Origin: Bacteroidales bacterium
Lineage (GTDB): Bacteria; Bacteroidota; Bacteroidia; Bacteroidales; UBA932
Direction of reading: 5' to 3'
DNA length: 41,135 nucleotides
Assembly (NCBI GenBank): GCA_017428725.1
Contig: JAFRQH010000015.1
Location: forward strand, 1-41,135
Shown: positions 36,663-41,135 of the stretch, piece after piece
Position numbering within the stretch: position 1 is the first letter of the stretch
Layout: the number at the start of each line of letters is the position of its first letter
Translations under genes and position numbers: made by a program
The notes under the pieces: generated by a model
Told to the model about the DNA's origin: nothing
Seen by the model: only the letters and a program-made list of their open reading frames with translations
Database searches by the model: none

Positions 36663-37454
36663 ATGCGTTACCGTATCAAACTCTCCTACTGCGGGGCGGA
36701 CTTCTGCGGCTGGCAGGTCCAGCCGGATGCTCCGAGCGTCCAGCAGACGCTGGAGCAGGCCCTTACTACGCTGCTGCGCGCAGGCACCGCCGTGACCGGC
36801 GCCGGCCGGACCGATACGGGCGTAGGCGCAATCGGCTACATCGCTCATTTCGACGCAGCCGAGGGGCTTGATACCGCTCAGTTGGCCTACAAATTAAATG
36901 CCATTCTGCCCCGCAGTATCGTCGTCCACGGGGTCGCTCCGGCGGAGCCGGATTTCCACGCGCGGTTTGACGCAACGGAGCGCGAATATACGTATTTTTT
37001 GCACAGGAGCAAAGACCCTTTCGCAGATGACCACTCCTGGCTCTATACCTTTCCGGGGGTCGATTTCGACCGGATGAACCTCGCTGCGCAGGCCCTGCTG
37101 GGCCGTCACGACTTCCGCTGTTTCGAGAAGTCCGGGGCCGACTCCAAGACCTCCATTTGTACGGTCACGCAGGCGGCCTGGCACCGCTACACCCCCACCT
37201 GGCTGGCCCTGACGGGCCGCGAGGGCGGGGACGACTACTGGTACTTCCGCATCGCCGCCGACCGCTTCCTGCGCAATATGGTGCGGGCCATCGTGGGGAC
37301 CCTCGTGGAAGTCGGGCGCGGCAAGCGCAGCCCGGAGGACTTCCGGTCCCTGATCCTGCCCGCGGAATACGACGGCGGAACTGCGAGCCGCAGTTCCGCC
37401 GGGGAGTCCGCGCCAGCGCACGGATTATTCCTGAGTGGCATCCATTACGGATAG
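36663..37454 (+). CDS. truA: tRNA pseudouridine(38-40) synthase TruA
   Basis: TruA converts U38-U40 of tRNA anticodon arms to pseudouridine. The 263-residue product has the N-terminal YRIKLSYCGADFCGWQVQP, catalytic D51 in GAGRTDTGVGAIGYI, the LNAILPRSIVVHGVAPAEPD segment, REYTYFL, and the RNMVRAIVGTLVEVGRG motif. The C-terminal SAPAHGLFLSGIHYG is normal, but a segment EYDGGTASR just before SSAGESAPAHG is longer than expected and coincides with a perfect DNA hairpin (37374-37400). The start ATG 36663 was preferred over an upstream TTG inside the -7 box. Its stop overlaps the end of the opposing GH2-GH43 gene by 10 bp, with no terminator between them. Confidence 0.96.
   Translation: MRYRIKLSYCGADFCGWQVQPDAPSVQQTLEQALTTLLRAGTAVTGAGRTDTGVGAIGYIAHFDAAEGLDTAQLAYKLNAILPRSIVVHGVAPAEPDFHARFDATEREYTYFLHRSKDPFADDHSWLYTFPGVDFDRMNLAAQALLGRHDFRCFEKSGADSKTSICTVTQAAWHRYTPTWLALTGREGGDDYWYFRIAADRFLRNMVRAIVGTLVEVGRGKRSPEDFRSLILPAEYDGGTASRSSAGESAPAHGLFLSGIHYG
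37374..37400. repeat. Perfect hairpin inside the truA 3' coding region
   Basis: The 12-bp arms ggcggaactgcg (37374-37385) and cgcagttccgcc (37389-37400) flank a 3-nt loop agc. It encodes GGTASRSSA just before the conserved TruA SAPAHG motif. It may be an in-frame palindrome insertion or act as a structure at the convergent gene end. Confidence 0.75.
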
Positions 37455-40400
37455 TAGCGCCCTAGGACCTTCAGTTTGTTGCCGGAATCGTCCAAGAGGA
37501 AGAAGGCAGGGATTCGCATCGAATCGGAAGGCCGGTGGGAATGGCAGCACAGGATGCGCTTGCCGTCGAAGGTCGTGAAGATCATCCCGTGGCCGAAGTT
37601 CGGCGGCGTGATGGGATCCTTCTCCTGGATCCACGGGCCGTCAAGCTTGCCGGTCGCGGAATAAGCCACGCCCTGCGTGTAGTCGCTGAATACCCAACTC
37701 GTCCAGAGCATTCCCAGTTTGCCGGTCTTCGTGCGGAAGACGAACGGACCGTCGGTGACCCGGTTCGGCCGGATGGTGCCGTCCTCGAGCCTGTCCTTGC
37801 TCCACGGGGAGTCGAAGGCCCGGAACAGCAGTTTGCGCCCCTCGGGATAGGTCCCGGAGAGGTCGGGCTTGAGCGGGATGTACTCCACGGTGCCGTTGTC
37901 GTTCTGGACCCATTCGTGGCAGAAGATCAGGTTGGGCTTGCCGTCCTCGACCCACAGCGAGGCGTCGAGCGTGGACTGGTTGGCCGGCGCATAGGTCTCG
38001 TCCTGCATCGGGCGGAAAGGCCCCTCGGGGCTGTCGCCCACGAGGACGTGGACGGCGCGGCGGTTGAGCCGGGTGCCCGGGATGGTCGCCGCCTGGTTGG
38101 TGAAGGTGCCGAAATAGTAATAGCGGCCGTTGTAGTGGTGCAGCTCGGCGGCCCAGATCATCGGGCGCGGACCCATCCACGAATTCGGATCCGGCTGGGC
38201 GACCTGGTACGGGCCGTCCCAGACCTTGAGGTCGGGGCTCTTCCAGAGGTTCCCGCCGGTTCCGGTCATATAGTACATCCCGCTGGCCTCGTCGGCCAGG
38301 ATGAACGGGTCGCTGAGGCGGATCTCCTCCGTCCGGGCGTAACGGTGCGTGTTGACGGTCACCTCCGCAGCCTTGAGATACGGCGAGGTGAACCTGACCG
38401 TGAACTTGCCGGGGTTGGCGGGTGTCCTGACGTAGGCCAGCAGACGGCCGTGGAAGGCCCGCTGCACGTTGTCGGTCCAGTTGCCCATATCCGTCATGTT
38501 GGCGGACTCCAGGCCCAGGAGCTGGCCGGGGCCGTCCAGGGTGACGGTGATCTCGTTGTCCGCCAGCGGGACGAGGCGGCCGTTGTCGTCCACGACCTCC
38601 AGGCACACCTGGGCCACGGTCCCGGCATCGATGCCGTCCTTGTAGAGCGAGGCCTTCAGGGCGGCCGGGCGGGACACGGGACGGATCTCGTACTCGGACA
38701 CCTTCTTGCCGGATGCGTCATAGCCTTCGGCCTTCAGCACGCCGGCGTGGTAGGGGACGTCCCAGCCGATGATGCCGGTCTCGTCGTTGAACGGGGTCAT
38801 CGCGCCGACCTCCCTGCCGTCGAGCAGCAGGCGGGCCTTGGCGGCGTTGGTGTAGCAGACGACGCGGATAATCTGGCCCTCCTCGTAGTTCCAGGTATCC
38901 TGGGCGTCGCTGCGGTCAGCCATGTTGCGGGGCTGGGGTGCCGGTGCGGCCTGCTGGGCCTGAGGGCGCTGCTGGCCCTGCCCCTGCTGGCCGAACATGC
39001 CGCGCATCGGCATCTGGGGCTGGGGCTGCGGCTTGGGATACGTGCCGATGTAGCAGACCGGATCCTCGCGCCACATCGCGGCGCGCAGGTGGCCGCGGGG
39101 CTTGATGTTGCCGGCCAGGTCCAGCGCGCCGGCGGAGGAGCCGCGGGACGGCCAGGCGCCGGATTCGCCCAGGAAGTCGATGCCGGTCCAGATGAACTGG
39201 CCGAAGATGTAGTCGTTGTCGCGGACGTATTTCCAGGCGGAGTAGCCGGAGCTGTTCTCGGAGCCGTAGATGATGCGGTCGGGATAGGTCTCGTGGTCCC
39301 GCGCGTAGCGGTTCTCGGTATAGTTGTAGCCGACCACGTCGATGGCTTCGGGATATCCGGTCTGGTTGGACATCACCACGCCGGCCAGGGCGCCCGTCGC
39401 CGGACGGGAGCGGTCCACGGCGTGGACCTGGGCGGTCAGGCGCCGCGCGATCTCGCCGATGCGCATCGCGTCAGGCGCATCCGGCATATAGCCGCCGGAG
39501 AGGGGCTGGTTGAACTCGAACTCGCCCTTGTCCAGGATCGGGTGCGAATACGGGTCGTTGGGGTAGTCTACCTCGTTGCCGATGCTCCACAGGAAGATGG
39601 AGGGATGGTTGCGGTCGCGGCGCACCATGTCGGCGACGTCGCGCTCGCCCCACTCGTTGAAGAAGTCGGCCGTGCCGTCCATCGAGGGCGTGCCGCGGTT
39701 GCGGCCCTGGACCCATTTCTTCTTGTTGAACTCCCACTCGTCGAAGGCCTCGTCCATCACCAGGAAGCCGAGCCGGTCGCACAGGTCGTAGAAGACCGGG
39801 GTCTGGGGGTTGTGGGCCGTGCGGATCGCGTTGGCGCCGATGGCCTTGAGGTTCACGAGCCTGCGCTCCCAGACTTCAGCCGGGACCACGGCTCCGAGCA
39901 CGCCGGCGTCGTGGTGCAGGCACACGCCCTTGATCTTGCGGTTGACCCCGTTGAGGGCGAATCCCGTGTTGGCGTCGAAGGCCAGCGAGCGGATGCCCAC
40001 CGTCACTTCGGTCTTGTCAAGGGTCTCCTTGCCGGCGGTGAGGGACACCTCCAGCGTGTAGAGATACGGGTCGTCGATGTCCCAGCAGTGCGGCGCGGGG
40101 ACCTTCAGGTCGGTGTTCTGCTTCGCGGCGGCCTTGGCCGTGGCCTTGGCGACCACCTTGCCGGCGGCGTCGCGCAGGGCGAGGTTCAGCCGGGCGGAGG
40201 CGGGGAGCGGACCTTCGATCGCGGTATCCACGTTCACCACGGCCTGTTTGGCGGTCAGGCTGCGGGTGGCGTAGCCGACGCCCCACAGGGCGAAATGCGT
40301 CTCGCCGGCGGACACCAGCCAGACGTTGCGGTAGATGCCGGATCCCGTATAGAAGCGGGAGTCGGCGATGCGGCTGTGGTCCACGCGGACGGCCAGGACG

Positions 40401-40846
40401 TTGTCTCCCGTGCGGTTCAGGTAGGGGGTCAGGTCATACAGGAAGGAGGAGTAGCCTGCGGGGCGCACGCCGAGCAGGTGTCCGTTGAGGTACACCGAGG
40501 AGCGGTTGTAGACGCCCTCGAAGTAGATGTAGGTCTTGCCTTCGGGCAGCCGGCGGGCATTGAAATGCTTGCGGTACCAGCCGATGCCGGCGGGGAGGTA
40601 GCCGGTGCCGGAGGCGTTGTCGGGCGAGAGCGTGCCCTTGACGGACCAGTCGTGGGGGAGCTGGATGCGCGTCCACCGGGCGTCGTCGAAGTCCGGAGCG
40701 TCCGCTCCTGCGACGTCGCCGAGGACGAAGGTCCAGCCGTCATTGAACAGTGAACTGTTCCCGAAAGAGGTCTGCGCGTAGGCGTTGCCCGCACACAAGG
40801 CCACCCACAGAAGGGCAGCCAGTAGACAGTGGAATCTGGTTTTCAT
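37445..40846 (-). CDS. Secreted GH2-GH43 bifunctional glycoside hydrolase
   Basis: This 1133-residue exported enzyme has signal peptide MKTRFHCLLAALLWVALCAG... ending AYAQ. The GH2 half has a jelly-roll (about 30-180), an Ig-like domain (about 185-290) and a barrel (about 300-590) with KGVCLHHDAG, RTAHNPQTPVFYDLCDRLGF, acid/base E425 (SIGNEVD) and nucleophile E530 (IIYGSENSSG). C-terminal Ig-like domains (about 650-835) are interrupted before residue 650 by a Gln/Pro-rich insert (604-640). The GH43 half (about 838-1133) has catalytic base D846 (IRLSDPFIL), pKa-tuning D961 (TLDASLWVEDG) and acid E978 (FCHEWV). Such pairs typically remove galactosyl or related residues and arabinosyl or xylosyl side chains; the substrate is not known. 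The ATG 40846 follows a promoter; the stop overlaps truA antisense. Confidence 0.92.
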   Translation of the reverse strand: MKTRFHCLLAALLWVALCAGNAYAQTSFGNSSLFNDGWTFVLGDVAGADAPDFDDARWTRIQLPHDWSVKGTLSPDNASGTGYLPAGIGWYRKHFNARRLPEGKTYIYFEGVYNRSSVYLNGHLLGVRPAGYSSFLYDLTPYLNRTGDNVLAVRVDHSRIADSRFYTGSGIYRNVWLVSAGETHFALWGVGYATRSLTAKQAVVNVDTAIEGPLPASARLNLALRDAAGKVVAKATAKAAAKQNTDLKVPAPHCWDIDDPYLYTLEVSLTAGKETLDKTEVTVGIRSLAFDANTGFALNGVNRKIKGVCLHHDAGVLGAVVPAEVWERRLVNLKAIGANAIRTAHNPQTPVFYDLCDRLGFLVMDEAFDEWEFNKKKWVQGRNRGTPSMDGTADFFNEWGERDVADMVRRDRNHPSIFLWSIGNEVDYPNDPYSHPILDKGEFEFNQPLSGGYMPDAPDAMRIGEIARRLTAQVHAVDRSRPATGALAGVVMSNQTGYPEAIDVVGYNYTENRYARDHETYPDRIIYGSENSSGYSAWKYVRDNDYIFGQFIWTGIDFLGESGAWPSRGSSAGALDLAGNIKPRGHLRAAMWREDPVCYIGTYPKPQPQPQMPMRGMFGQQGQGQQRPQAQQAAPAPQPRNMADRSDAQDTWNYEEGQIIRVVCYTNAAKARLLLDGREVGAMTPFNDETGIIGWDVPYHAGVLKAEGYDASGKKVSEYEIRPVSRPAALKASLYKDGIDAGTVAQVCLEVVDDNGRLVPLADNEITVTLDGPGQLLGLESANMTDMGNWTDNVQRAFHGRLLAYVRTPANPGKFTVRFTSPYLKAAEVTVNTHRYARTEEIRLSDPFILADEASGMYYMTGTGGNLWKSPDLKVWDGPYQVAQPDPNSWMGPRPMIWAAELHHYNGRYYYFGTFTNQAATIPGTRLNRRAVHVLVGDSPEGPFRPMQDETYAPANQSTLDASLWVEDGKPNLIFCHEWVQNDNGTVEYIPLKPDLSGTYPEGRKLLFRAFDSPWSKDRLEDGTIRPNRVTDGPFVFRTKTGKLGMLWTSWVFSDYTQGVAYSATGKLDGPWIQEKDPITPPNFGHGMIFTTFDGKRILCCHSHRPSDSMRIPAFFLLDDSGNKLKVLGRYYP

Positions 40847-40867
40847 AACGGTTACAGACAGTTTCTC

Positions 40868-40875
40868 CAAATATA
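40868..40875 (-). promoter_or_regulatory. Candidate -7 box for the GH2-GH43 gene
   Basis: On the minus strand TATATTTG (40875 to 40868) matches TAnnTTTG; the predicted start is near 40861, 15 nt before the ATG at 40846. No convincing -33 element is at the ideal distance. Confidence 0.5.
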
Positions 40876-41000
40876 GGAAATAAATCAGCAATTCCCTACA
40901 TCTCTGACAAATAACCTTCGGAAAACCATACCCGGCCCCCGGACAGCTGCCATCCCCGGAATGCTGCTCGCAGGCTGTTGTGCCGTTCTTGACAGCTCGC

Positions 41001-41117
41001 AGGCAGACCCCCGGAAAACTACGCGCTTCGCGCTATCCCTCCCACCGTCCCTTCGGGCCGGCGGGCCCCTCCCGTTCACGAGGCCACGGGCGGCCACGGT
41101 TTTCCGGGGGTCTGCCT
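41001..41117. mobile_element. 117-bp intergenic palindromic element related to the one at 10047-10200
   Basis: Perfect 19-bp terminal inverted repeats, aggcagacccccggaaaac (41001-41019) and its reverse complement (41099-41117), flank a GC-rich core. Core blocks cgcttcgc (41024-41031), ccctccca (41037-41044), gggcccctccc (41063-41073) and cacggttttccgg (41095-41107) occur in the same order in the reverse complement of the methyltransferase-embedded element. No protein is encoded. It could also act as a transcription barrier, but it lacks a T-run. Confidence 0.7.
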
Positions 41118-41135
41118 GACTCGCCTGAAACACAA

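Larger units (their letters stand above)
40847..41135. other. Intergenic region at the right edge
   Basis: No credible gene is seen in these 289 bases. They hold the promoter of the GH2-GH43 gene and a palindromic repeat element (41001-41117). The stretch 40905-41000 shows only short GC-rich repeats such as gctcgcaggc, which appears twice (40967-40976 and 40995-41004). Confidence 0.6.

Noticed and set aside
40885..41133. Small minus-strand ORF of 82 codons at the right edge
   Set aside because: It is mostly a translation of the palindromic element, has no domain, and overlaps the GH2-GH43 promoter.

Overview
The window looks like chromosomal DNA of a high-GC member of the Bacteroidales. This rests on a SusC/SusD pair, a complete MoxR-DUF58-Bat (aerotolerance) operon, BlaI/BlaR1-like and TonB/ExbBD genes of Bacteroidetes type, short AT-rich intergenic gaps carrying the Bacteroidetes -7 box TAnnTTTG, and almost no Shine-Dalgarno sites. 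Coding DNA is GC-rich, so very long antisense reading frames are shadows. I cannot fix the genus; a Rikenellaceae-like or other gut/rumen Bacteroidales lineage is only a guess.

Layout. 1-641 (minus): tRNA-Thr(TGT), tRNA-Tyr, tRNA-Gly and tRNA-Thr(GGT) followed by the 5' end of tuf, driven by a well-matched promoter at 680-710. 692-5539 (minus): two adjacent related MFS transporters, then dxs. 5592-6191: ssb (minus), divergent from aroK (plus, 6274-6777). 6980-8805 (plus): a BlaI-type repressor with a palindromic operator, then an M56 (BlaR1-like) membrane peptidase carrying a SusC-plug-like motif and a TonB C-terminal domain. 8819-11896 (minus): lysS, a SpoU-family RNA methyltransferase and aroE, overlapping. 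11939-16421 (plus): recJ and a divergent GH2-like secreted enzyme, closed by a strong bidirectional terminator. 16479-21257 (minus): susC then susD. 21421-28357 (minus): exbB, exbD, tonB, rluB, era, parC, tightly packed. 28489-36636 (minus): moxR, DUF58, an accessory membrane protein, batA, batB, batC and a batD-batE fusion, nearly all overlapping. 36663-37454 (plus): truA. 37445-40846 (minus): a secreted GH2-GH43 two-enzyme fusion. 40847-41135: its promoter and a palindromic repeat element.

How the parts fit together. The SusC/D pair would import glycans across the outer membrane using energy from the TonB/ExbB/ExbD genes close by, and the two secreted glycosidases could supply or trim oligosaccharides, although the enzymes are not co-transcribed with susCD. 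The Bat operon has the standard architecture of an envelope/stress complex with a MoxR ATPase and VWA proteins. The rest is housekeeping: isoprenoid and shikimate synthesis, translation, DNA repair and topology.

The most unusual signal is a set of palindromic sequences embedded in frame in coding genes. A 154-bp element with terminal inverted repeats supplies about 50 residues of the RNA methyltransferase and is related to an intergenic element at 41001-41117. A second family of about 27-bp hairpin units lies in the parC 3' end and in an MFS gene. Single perfect or near-perfect palindromes lie in the truA 3' region and across the batD-batE stop codon. Several promoters are also placed so that lysS, recJ and truA messages should be leaderless or nearly so.
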